Origin: Arcuatula senhousia
Lineage: Eukaryota; Mollusca; Bivalvia; Mytilida; Mytilidae
Direction of reading: 5' to 3'
Assembly: GCA_963971305.1 (NCBI GenBank)
Contig: OZ020305.1
Span: forward strand, 5,427,001-5,491,000
DNA: 64,000 nucleotides
The position numbers and the translations under genes were made by a program. A model generated the notes under the pieces. It did no database searches. It worked only from the letters and a program-made list of their open reading frames with translations, and had not been told where the DNA came from. Shown piece by piece: positions 53,957-64,000 of the stretch (the first letter of the stretch is position 1; each line of letters begins with the position of its first letter).

Positions 53957-54060
53957 TGGCCGACTTGTCCTTAAGTGGTCCGAGTTGTCTTACGATTACG
54001 AACCGGTCCGACTTGTCTCGAATATCGGGCCGAATAGTCCCGGGCCGAGTTGTCTGGATA
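53957..54060. repeat. degenerate CCGAGTTGTC repeat
   Basis: Five units of about 20 bp: 'ggccgacttgtcc', 'ggtccgagttgtct', 'ggtccgacttgtct', 'gggccgaatagtccc', 'gggccgagttgtctgg'. They are GC-rich in an AT-rich region. Confidence 0.65.
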
Positions 54061-54269
54061 CCAACAAAAAGTACTTTTTTAGAAATGACTTTTAAACTCT
54101 GATAAGACGTGTAAAAATAAAGTGAATCACTAGAACGTTTTAGGAAAGGAAACACACAATTGTTGAGTAGGTGAAAAACACAAACTCTTCTCAGTCAGTC
54201 AGTGGTGACATATTATGTAAATTAATGACTAATATTTTTAGCCATTTTAGTATTTCTGTTACTTAACAC
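54061..54269. other. no feature
   Basis: Short spacer before the minisatellite. Confidence 0.4.
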
Positions 54270-55050
54270 AAGTGATTTTCCTTTTCGTTTTTCGTTTTTC
54301 AAATTTTTTTTCAATTTTTTTTTTCGATTTTTTTTTTCGATTTGAATAGGAAAATGACCCATTTTCCTTTTCGATCTTGAATAGGAAAATGACTCATTTT
54401 CCTTTTCGTTTTTCATTTTCCTTTTCGATTTTGAATAGGAAAATTAACCATTTTCCTTTTCGTTATTCATTTTCCTTTTCAAATTTTTTTGTTCAATTTT
54501 TTTTTTTGTCGATTTTTTTTTCTTTTTAGATTTTGAATAGGAAAATGACCCATTTTCCTTTTCGTTTTTCATTTTCCTTTTAGATTTTGAATAGGAAAAT
54601 GACTCATTTTCCTTTTCGTTATTCATTTTCCTTTTCGTTTTTCATTTTCCTTTTCGATTTTGAATAGGAAAATGGCCCATTTTCCTTTTCGTTATTCATT
54701 TTCCTTTTCAATTTTTTTTTTCAAAATTTTGTTTTTCGATTTTTTTTTTTTTTAGATTTTGAATAGGAAAATGACCCATTTTCCTTTTCGATTTTGAATA
54801 GGAAATGACTCATTTTCATTTTCGTTATTCATTTTCCTTTTCGATTTTGAATAGGAAAATGGCCCATTTTCCTTTTCGTTATTCATTTTCCTTTTCGTTT
54901 TTAATTTTCCTTTTTGATTTTGAATAGGAAAATGGCCCATTTTCCTTTTCGTTTTTCATTTTCATTTTCATTTTTTTTTCAAAATTTTGTTTTTCGATTT
55001 TTTTTCGGACTTTTTTTTTAGATTTTGAATAGGAAAATGACCCATTTTTA
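54270..55050. repeat. minisatellite GAATAGGAAAATGACCCATTTTCC
   Basis: Units of about 45-60 bp combine 'gattttgaataggaaaatga', '(c)ccattttccttttcg' and 'ttattcattttccttttc' with runs of T. The centre GGAAAATGACCCATTTTCC is itself nearly palindromic. Lys/Glu-rich minus-strand ORFs are products of the repeat. The array is cut at 55050 and resumes at 58919. Confidence 0.8.
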
Positions 55051-55696
55051 TCTCACCTGGCCAAAGGCCATGTGAGCTATTGCCATCACTTGGCGTCCGT
55101 CGTCGTCGTCGTCCGTCGTCGTCGTCCGTCGTACTCCTTCAGCATTAAAAGTTCTACAAAAGTCTCCATTTGGTCGAAGTTGTCAGATGACTCCTTATAG
55201 GGGTTACAGCCCCTTAAAGGTGAAAAATAGCGTTTTTTCATGTTTTTGCCCTATAGTATGAAAACTATTGCAGATAGAGAAAAGCTGTTGCTTGCTTAAA
55301 TGTTCAGCTCATTTAGCTCTACAAAAGTTTCCATAGGATCGAAGTCAGCTGATGACCCTTAATAGAGGTTACGGCCCCTAAAATAACCTTTTTAATGTTT
55401 TTGGCCTTTAGAATGAAAACTATAGCAGATAGAGAGAAAAGCTGTTGCTTGCTTAAATGTTCAGCGCATAAAGCTCTACAAAAGTGTCCATAGGGTTGAA
55501 GTTGTCAGATGACCCCTTATAGGGGTTACGGCCCCTAAAATAACGTTTTTTCGTGGTTTTTGGCCTATAGAATGAAAACTATAGTAGATAAAGAAAAAAC
55601 TGTTGCTTGCTTAAATGTTCAGCTCATTTAGCTCTACAAAATATAGGGTTGACATCAAGACCAGATGAGCGATACAGGCTCCTGGGAGCCTCTTGT
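55051..55696. mobile_element. AGCTCACC-family element
   Basis: It starts TCTCACCTGGCC, followed by GTCGTC repeats and internal units with 'agctcatttagctctac'. The end 'gagcgatacaggctcctggg' plus hairpin and TCTTGT is intact. Confidence 0.75.
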
Positions 55697-57900
55697 ATTG
55701 ATTCAGATAAGCCTCAAACTAGTATATGATCTAGAAATACATGCATGTGTAAATTGGATAATGCAATCCTATTTTACAGAGGCCTTCAACAAAGCTAAAA
55801 GTTGCAAGGATTACTCGTAAAGCCCATCGTTTCTAATTAAAATAGTCTGATTTCAAAACTATAAAGGCAGCAACTGCAGAAACAATATATTTTGATTTTA
55901 TACAAGTTTTGCTTGATGAAATATATTTTGTCTACTTTCACACTGTGACATATTTTGCGTGAATGTCATATTTTCGATACATGTAATTATTTTATGCTAC
56001 TGTTTTTAATAAAAGTCTGTTAAACAATATGTTTCCGATGACACATATGTTAGCATTCATTTCTTAACATTCATACAATTAGACACTATATAAATTATTA
56101 TATTCAATATAATATCCAGGTTATTTTTTTTGATTTTGGTGCACCGGAAGGGTAGTTTGATCATCTTGCATATTGCAAAATATACGCCACGAAACGAAAG
56201 ATGTGTAGGTCTCTGATTACCTGAATACCGATGTTCGAAAAAAAAACCTAATATAACGTATAGGTATTCAGCTGGAGATAAAAGTTTCGTTGATGATACA
56301 CAGACATGACATTACATGTAAGCAAATAACAATCAATCAATCAATCTTATCAACTGAACACCGATGTTCGAACTTCTGAGGAAGATAATAAAAAAAAATT
56401 AATATAATGTACATGTAACGAGTAATGTTTATTTACTGCTTCAACTGTCTAAAAGGCTGACTGAGGTGTTCATTTCGTGAATCTGGTATAATAACTGGCA
56501 TGATACATGTAGTATTTCACAAAAGAGCTAGTTTAACTAAAAAAGGCTATTAAAAATACTCAAATGTTCCTACGAATCGGGATAGACAACATCAAAAAAA
56601 TAAATTCAATATTGTGCAAATCAAGCTTGTGGCCGGTATTCGTTTGTATAGTCTATACATGTATTAAGTTTCGTGTGCAATTAACAGTACACGCAACGTA
56701 ATTTTCAGCTTTTGGAGCATGCATTATTGTTAAAAATTTAGTATAATTCATTTTGTAGCATAATACGTTTACATTCTTTTCATTAAAACTATTCACTTGT
56801 TCGGTTTGATTTTTAGCACTTTGTATCAAATAAAATCAATGACCTTTATCCCTCATTTTCGGAAAATATAATTTTCAGAAAATTTAAATCTTTACAATTT
56901 GCAATGAAGTATTGATTTTTATTCAAATAGCCTTCATAGTGTAAAGAATATCTTACCGATTTATCTGTAAGGCGATGACGACAACATGGATCAATCTAAA
57001 CATGTATAGCATTTTTTAGAATATAAAGATTCAGAGGCGATCGTAAGTACGCTTATTCATATCATTTTTTATTGGAATATTTTAGTTTCTACATCTTTGA
57101 ATATTGATGCAACCAACATGTAAGTCGTCGACAGGAAATTAAAATACATTTGCCTGCTAAACTGATACTTAAGCACTAATCAAAAGTAGCTCAAATGAAT
57201 AAATCGGAATCAAAGTTTCTATAAAAGCAACAGTTTTAATTTTGCTTGCTAACCTTAAGTGAACAAAATGAAAATAATCAAAAAATAAAAAAATAAAAAA
57301 AATAAATCAAAATCATGTTTAATGTTTCATGGTAATTTTTTTGTGTACCGTTTTGCGGTTAAATTGTCACAAAATGCCATCAAAGAGTGAACATCTATCA
57401 TTTTTTTATCAAATGCATACATGCAATGTACAACATGTTTATGCATGCAAATGAAAGACACGTGCATCTATCTTTTTCAATTGTTTACTTATAAAAGAGT
57501 GTATCCTGTATTCACTGGTTAAGACATTTAAACTTATTTGATGTATTTTAATTCAAAATTTTTAAGTGTTCGCGTTGTTAAATGATATTTAGTAGTTTTG
57601 TTTTTTTTTTCGTGTTTTATCTCTTGGTTTTTTTTCGTCTTGTCGGTGTTTACTGGTTTTGTTTCTTCCCTTGCGGACTTTTGACATGCGGATGCTCTTT
57701 TGGTCCCTCTGCTTCTTTTAAAATTGTGTAATTATGTACTGCAAATAATATTTATCATTATACACTCGATGAACAAGATATGTGTACACTAAACTTAACG
57801 CAAAAATATCATTCGAAAAAACAAATACTAATAGAACAATAATGATGGATTTAATTACGTTTTAGTTTAGTTTAATTCCTAGTTGTAAGTTGGTTTTATG
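55697..57900. other. 2.2-kb segment between two AGCTCACC-family copies, no gene seen
   Basis: AT-rich, without recognisable genes. It is enclosed by two family members within an interrupted minisatellite, so it may have been carried in with them. Confidence 0.4.
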
Positions 57901-58918
57901 GGTCAGGTGAGCTATTGCCATCACATGGTGTCCGTCGTCCGTCCGTCCGTCCGTCCGTCGTCCTTTAACTTATTCAATCGTTAACTCCTATGACACCATA
58001 AGTCCAATTGCAACCAAACTTGGTACAGTTGTTTATTGGCATAGGTGCTTTAAGAGCTATCGTTTGGATTTTTGATTCATAAAAAAACATGGCCGCTGTA
58101 GCTAAAAATAAAACATATGGGTAAATTGCAGTTTTTTGCAAATAACTCATAAACGGTGACAGATATCAAAATTCTGGCATGTGTAGAAGTAATCAGCACC
58201 TCAAGATATACCTGCCCTGAAATTTTCAAGAACTGATGTAGGAGTTATTGCCCCTTCTGGATTTTTTTCAAATTTTTTTTTACCTATTTAGCCCTATATC
58301 TTCAAAACTATACAAGATATTTCAAAAATTTAAATTGCATATTATTAAGCACAAGATTTACATTTCATGTAATGATTCAAAGCTGTAGGACCATGTCGTT
58401 TAGGAGTTATGGCCCTTAAAGTGACAAAAGTTACTATTTTTCAGTACTTTTCCCATGAATTTCAAAGATTAACTTGTCTGACACCATAGGACCAACTGCA
58501 TCTAATATTGGCACACATATTCAATAGCATATCTGCTACAATTATATCGTTTGGATTTTTGATTCGTCAAAAAATATGGCTGCCATGGCTACAAATAGAA
58601 CATAGGGGGTAAATTGCAGTTTTTTGCTAATTACTCAAAACTTGTTTCAGATATTAAAATTGTGTAAGAATCAAAAGTAATCAGATTATTAAGATCAACC
58701 TGTCCTGAAATTTTGAAAAAGATCCGACTGCTGATGTGGAAGTTATTGCCCTTTTTCGTAATTTTTGCCAAATTTTGCACTTATTAAGACTTTTATCTTG
58801 AACACTTTATAAGATTATTTAGAAATTTAAATCGCATATGGTTAAGCACAATAATATCTACAGAATATGTGTATCTGTATAGTTCAGGTGAGCGATTCAG
58901 GCTCCTAGGAGCCTCTTG
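57901..58918. mobile_element. AGCTCACC-family element, second copy in the minisatellite
   Basis: It starts GGTCAGGTGAGCTATTGCC (the first hairpin arm is missing). GTCC repeats lie at 57934-57960, then 500-bp-type units. It ends 'aggtgagcgattcaggctcc' with hairpin and CTCTTG at 58918, after which the minisatellite resumes. Confidence 0.75.
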
Positions 58919-59545
58919 CCCTTTTCGTTTTTTATTTTCCTTTTCGATTTTGAATAGGAAAATGACTCATTTTCCTTTTCATTATTCATTTTCCTTTTCG
59001 TTTTTCATTTTCCTTTTCGATTTTGAATAGGAAAATTATGGTGGCATATTTCTGCCAACACATAATCATATACATAACTAGTTAATTAAGTAGATATCTA
59101 GTTATCTAACTAGATAAATATCTAGTTATTTAACTAGATAAATTATCTAGATATTTAACTAGATAATTAAGTGGTTATCTAGTTATTTAACTAGATATTT
59201 AACTAGTTAATTAAGTAGTTATCTAGTTATTTAACTAAATATTTAACTAGTTAATTTTAATATCATAACGTGAAAAAATGCATGTTAGCGCTTGTAACTG
59301 CCATTATTATATTATTATTCACCTCTATTTTAAGAGGTTATCTAGATATTTAACTAGATAACTACTTATTATCTAGATATTTAACTAGATATTTATAAGA
59401 AAAATAACTCATTTTCCTTTTCGTTATTCATTTTCCTTTTCGTTTTTCATTTTTCTTTTCGATTTTGAATAGGAAAATGCCCCATTTTCCTTTTCAAATT
59501 TTTTTTTTCGATTTTTTTTTTCGATTTTGAATAGGAAAATGACTC
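58919..59545. repeat. minisatellite, right part, interrupted by an AT palindromic block
   Basis: Units as at 54270 occupy 58919-59037 and 59400-59545. The intervening block is listed separately. Confidence 0.75.
59070..59396. repeat. ATCTAGTTA palindromic repeat block
   Basis: It is built almost wholly from ATCTAGTTA, TAACTAGAT, TTAATTAAGTAG and ATATTTAACTAG phrases, each the complement of another, so any part can pair with many others. A 75-bp non-repeat insert lies near 59260-59335. Confidence 0.8.
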
Positions 59546-59720
59546 CGGCAATGAAAATTTGTAACTCCGGGGACGAAATTGTAAGTTCGGGTTGAAATTA
59601 GTAACTCCGGGGTATAAAAATTTGTAACTTCGGCAAATCGTTGAATTGCCGGAGTTACAATTTTCCATTGAAAGCAATGGAAAAATTAGTAACTTCGGGA
59701 GGGTCCACTCCGGCTTTCCA
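59546..59720. repeat. GTAACTCCGG short repeats with inverted pair
   Basis: 'aatttgtaactccgg', 'gtaagttcggg', 'gtaactccgggg' and 'gtaacttcgg' recur at about 20-35-bp spacing. A complementary 'ccggagttacaattt' at 59648 gives a foldback. Confidence 0.6.
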
Positions 59721-61424
59721 TAATGATACTTAGCGATTTGTCATTTTGTTTCATTTTGATTTGTTTAAAATATTGATATTTAATGACCTGATAATCGCAT
59801 TTTTTTTTGTATATTTTAAAACAAAGGTCAACTGACAAATTGGTTTATGTATACTTTTTAAGGCAAGCATTTAAGCATGCAAAACCTTTTTCAATTAACT
59901 ATGGTTTTTAGGCTCAGAAGCAAAATCGACTGCTAGTATATCTTTATGCTAAAGAAGCAGAGGTACAAATGGGGTTTCCGGATTTTAAAAGTCCGAAAGG
60001 GCTGAGACAAAACAAGTTATCACCAATATGAACGGGACAAAAACAGACAACATGTAAAACATGGTAACACAAAAATCACTGAATATCAATCAACAACGCG
60101 AGCTCCACTCGTAACGAGAGTGAACTCATGCTCCTGAAGAGTAAGCACACTGGTCGCGCTGCCAACACTCAATTCATTTTGTCAAATACGGTAAAGGAAA
60201 ACAAAACAAACCCTATGACAAAGCAACATCTGCTCTCATCTGAGAGATCAAAATCCCATATCTGTCTATAAGCGTATGATTGAAATGTTTTGAGCGGAGA
60301 AGTCATAGCTCCTACTAGGTGTCACTTGACAACTCTAATCAGTTTTAGATGAAAATTTATGTACTAAGTAATCGATTCTTCTATCTTTTTGATTTTTGGA
60401 AACGATTGTTTTTCTTTCGATATATTGTTGGTTTTCGACCTTCAAATGTTTTGCTTTAAATGATGATTAAAAGTTTTTCTTGAAATATGCATACTAGTAT
60501 ATAGTAAAACCAAATTTACCGTTTGTTTAACAGCTTTGATTAATATTTTGTGTTTTTGTACAGTTTTCAAGTTACAAGATAAAATCTGCTCTTTAACGCC
60601 CATAACTTCAATAAGGGGCCAAGAAGCCACAAAAAGAAACGATACCAAGGCTTTTTAATTTTAACATAATTCCACGAAACTGTTTGACTGCAATTTGTTA
60701 TATGAATAGAATGAATAATTTACAAGAAAATACAAGAAAATCATATCCGTGCTCAAAACTGGTTCATTTATTGCATAGCTAATGCTGAACGGACGCCATT
60801 TATGAATTGGACTTGAAAAAATCAATCGAAGCGTCAGAAAAGTGCTTTTGAAAAATGGCGCTTAAGCAAGGCAAACTGTGAAAGTCGCACACTATCGCTC
60901 TTTCATCACGCCATTTAAAGATCATACGATTGTTTTTTTCCACTTTTAAACTGTTCAATTTTGTAACTTAAAATGATAAAACTGGTAGTTTTTATTTAAA
61001 ACCGCGTTAAGTTAACTTGTTTAAGAAGTCAGCCTTAAGATCAGTTTAATAATTTTGGTATCGTTTATTTTTGTGCCTAATATATATTTAGTGAGATTGT
61101 TTTGAGAGCTCAAGTTACTGACCAATGTCATGATAAAAACGCTAATTTTACCTTTTGAAAAAAGGAAATAACAAAAATTACCGAACTGGGGTGATCAATG
61201 CTGATATCCAAGAAGAAAAGAGGAAAAAACAAGACGACATACCTCACTATACCTTGGCATTTGTATGATTTTTATATTGTTAGCGACCATAACGTTTTTT
61301 TTTTGTGTGTAAATGTCCTAATAGTCAGGCATGTTGTATTTTTTCCTAAATAGTTAATCTTATGGAAGCCTGTTACATGTAGTGCCAAGCAATACTTAAA
61401 TATTTGTTTTTAACAAGATTCCAC
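59721..61424. other. no gene seen
   Basis: AT-rich intergenic DNA. The minus ORF 60442-60648 has no family signature. Confidence 0.4.
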
Positions 61425-61745
61425 CGCTTATTATATTGCAGTCGCTACTTATTATTTTGCGGCCACAAATAATAATATAACGGTCGTCACTAAATATTTT
61501 ATGGGCCGCCACTTAATATTTATTGTAGCTGCCTCTAAATGAATCTGGTCGCCGGTACCTATAATATCGCGGCCGCAAAATAAATAAAGTGGATGTTGGG
61601 ACATAATAAGTGGTGGCGGCCATTTACTTAAGTGGCGATTGTGTTATAATATGTGATGACCACCAGATAAATAAAGGGGCAGCCGCCATAGTCTGTGTGG
61701 CGGTTGCCAGATAAATTATGAGGCGGTCCTCATTTAATAAATGAC
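61425..61745. repeat. degenerate GC-box / AATAAT alternating repeat
   Basis: Short GC cores (gcggcc, ggccgcc, gtcgcc, gcggccgc, ggcggcc, cagccgcc) alternate with A/T phrases (aataata, taaatatt, aataaat) at about 20-25-bp spacing. Sites occur in both orientations. Confidence 0.6.
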
Positions 61746-63275
61746 AGTCTCCTGTTAAAACAAATGTTTAAGTCTTACTAAGCACTAATATAATCTTATA
61801 TAACAATTAGTTGTAGTCGTAGGTTCATTTGTAATATTCCTTTCTTTCATACTAATAATTTCTTGGTTCTATTTACACTAGCACTCGTCAGTAATCTCAT
61901 CACCGCGTCCAATATTACAAGAACAAGGAATGTACTTTATCGTTTCACTATACTTTCTTAAATAAGAAACACAACATACCAAGAAACCATTGAAATAAAA
62001 CTATTGAATTTCAACTAAACATTGTCGTACGAATGTGACATTTGGTATGGGCATTTAAGAATAATAATATAACGTGTGGCATAAGCAAAACTCGCATGTT
62101 CTAACTGACGGATACGTAGCGCCAATAGTTGTTATACCGACTAAATGCTTGCATCACGACTTAACTCGTGCTCTTTCTGGTTTCAAAAAAGAACGCTGAG
62201 CACGATCTTCTGGTTCTCATTTTCACACACATTGACGACTCTGCTCCAATACCTTAAGTGGGTGGCGCTATAGCGATTGTGCATATCTATATTAAAAAAA
62301 ATATTGAAAGTGAAGGCCTAAGTTAACATCCAGTAATTCTGGTGATTAATGCTTGAAACAGTAGCTTTTTGGTTCAAAAAACCAAGCGTTAATCGTTATC
62401 AGAACGATAATTCCTTTTTAAGTGGTTAACAACAGGGTCAATACTAGGTGTGAAATTCGTCCGTACACGGCATATCGGTTGAAAGAGTTTTGAACAAGGG
62501 AATTCCCCTTTAATTTATTTCGAGGGAAGAAATCAGTCCCAAAACAATGTCTTTGTCTGAAATACCATTTTTGTAAAAGAAAATCTTGAAAACATTCCAA
62601 CAAATGACAAACAGAGTGAAAAGAAAGGTTCAGGGATTTTTAAAAAATGGGAAGAGTGTAGTGAATCAAGAGTCAAATGGGTACTTCATAAGCCTTACCA
62701 ATAGCATAACAAACGTATAACACGAGACATCGATGCTTTTTAAAGAACTTCTGAAAATTCTAATCTTAAGGAAAATCTGTTATCATCTGAATAAATTGGA
62801 TCTGCGCATGCGCCAAGCCTAACTGCGCAATCAAAGATCCATAAAAGAAAGCGCACACCTACTTAATAAAATCCCTTTCCGATCATCTTTTCTTTCTGTA
62901 TATATACAAATGGTAAAGGTAAATGTAGCTGTTTCGGCTATACTAATTGCCGCTGTTTTGATGCAGGTTTTGTCGGTATTTTGATATATCGCTTTTTTGA
63001 AAAAGGGTAAAATGTCGCTGTTTTGAAAATGGCCGAAGCTGTTATATATACGTTTCTAAACAATGCATTATTCTTTAACCAAGTATGGCTTTGACGTCGC
63101 GTCTTATAAAACAACTGTAAAATTTCAATGCACGACGGCATCAAGCCGTAACGTAAAACACACGAACAGTAACGTAAAACACATTTTAACGGTTTTTCTG
63201 ATATTTTGCTAAAACTACTTGTCACAAACTATTCATTTATATACCGTTTTAATTTTATTAACATGCCTCATTTTT
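61746..63275. other. no gene seen
   Basis: No exon or element end recognised. The minus ORF at 62938-63225 is unconvincing. Confidence 0.4.
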
Positions 63276-64000
63276 AGCTCACCTGGACCTTCGGTCCAGG
63301 TGAGCTATTGCCATCACTTGGCGTCCGTCGTCGTCCGTCGTCCGTCGTCGTTAACATTTTTCAAACGTTAACTCCTCTAACACCATAAGTCCAATGGCTT
63401 TTAAAATTGGCACAGTTGTTAATTAGCATAGGTAGTATAAAACTAGCGTGGGAATTTTTGATTCGTTGAAAAACATGGCCGCCATGGCTAAAAATAGAAC
63501 ATAGGGGTCAAATTACAGTTTTTTGCAAATAACTCAAAAACGGTAACAGATATCAAAATTTTGACAAGAGTAAAAGTGATCAGCACCTCAAGATCTACCT
63601 GCCCTGAAATTTTCAAGAAGATCCAACAACCGATGTAGGAGTTATTGCCCTTTTTCTGGATTTTTTCAAAATTTTGCACTTATTTAGCCCTATATCTTGA
63701 AAACTATACAAGATATTTTAAAAATTCAAATTGCATATGATTAAGCACATCAAGATCTACATTCATGTAATTAGGTCAAAGCTGTAGAACCATTTCTTTT
63801 AGGAGTTATGGCCCTTAAAGTGTCAAAATTTACCATTTTTCATTACTTTTACCCTGAATTTCAAAGATTAACTTGTATGACACCATACATCCAACATCAA
63901 CAAAACTTGGCACAGTTGTTTAATAGCATGAATGCTACAATTCTATCGTTCGGATTTTTTATTTGTCAAAAAATATGGCCTCCATGGCTTAAAATAGAAC
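63276..64000. mobile_element. AGCTCACC-family element, runs off the window
   Basis: It starts AGCTCACCTGGACC-TTC-GGTCCAGGTGAGCT, so its 5' hairpin is intact. GTCGTC repeats and 500-bp-type units follow ('aaaacatggccgccatggct', 'aactcaaaaacggtaacaga', 'gtaggagttattgcc'). The 3' end lies beyond 64000. Confidence 0.75.

Noticed and set aside
54222..54940. Lys/Glu-rich ORFs (KENESFSYS, FPIQNRKGK)
   Set aside because: Translations of the minisatellite unit.
62938..63225. 95-aa minus ORF
   Set aside because: Composition is random-like and no domain is visible; left out for lack of support.

Overview
The window reads as nuclear DNA of a marine bivalve, most likely a mytilid mussel. It is AT-rich and intron-bearing, and it is packed with repeat families I associate with mussel genomes: repeats opening AGCTCACCTGG, hammerhead-ribozyme retrozymes, tRNA-derived SINEs and Penelope-like elements. 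The species call is inference. Only one cellular gene is clear: the last two exons of a threonine synthase-like 2 (THNSL2-type) gene on the + strand (2422-4140), with a SINE in its last intron. A single possible exon lies on the - strand at 53618-53750.

Layout. 1-4140: a hammerhead ribozyme, a TIR element and the THNSL2 3' end. 4141-14318: small DNA transposons (three in a row at 7218-8568), old relics of a Penelope-like 3' tail (8820, 12425), an RTE-like LINE 3' end and a TIR element with a 12-bp target duplication. 14322-18924: a 4.6-kb element with TAA duplications and Harbinger-like ends, carrying a hairpin element, a LINE relic and a ribozyme relic. 18930-31866: a nest. A DIRS-type retrotransposon (RNase H end, tyrosine recombinase, SGNH hydrolase) is split by a Penelope-like element of the Naiad type on the - strand (19313-24404), and 5.67 kb of this nest is then tandemly duplicated (20985-26658 / 26659-31866). 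33013-33676: a dimeric hammerhead retrozyme. 34128-51240: a repeat interrupted by an AGCTCACC element, itself interrupted by a 13.3-kb TTAA-flanked interval that contains a near-identical 823-bp tandem array. 53600-64000: minisatellites and further AGCTCACC copies.

The most interesting system is the Naiad element. Its N-terminal GIY-YIG endonuclease frame contains four in-frame TGA codons and no TAA or TAG over the endonuclease. All four fall at the positions where relatives carry the zinc-binding cysteines (a CxxC pair, then two single Cys). A fifth TGA sits in the reverse transcriptase at a position that is commonly Cys. About 90 nt after the stop codon on the same strand is a hairpin with the SECIS core: GUGA, a 12-bp helix, an AAA apical loop, GA, and an 18-bp lower helix. 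Together these say the retrotransposon encodes a multi-selenocysteine protein. Selenoprotein Naiads have been reported from clams and spiders (Craig et al. 2021, from memory). This copy has frameshifts and is probably dead as it stands.
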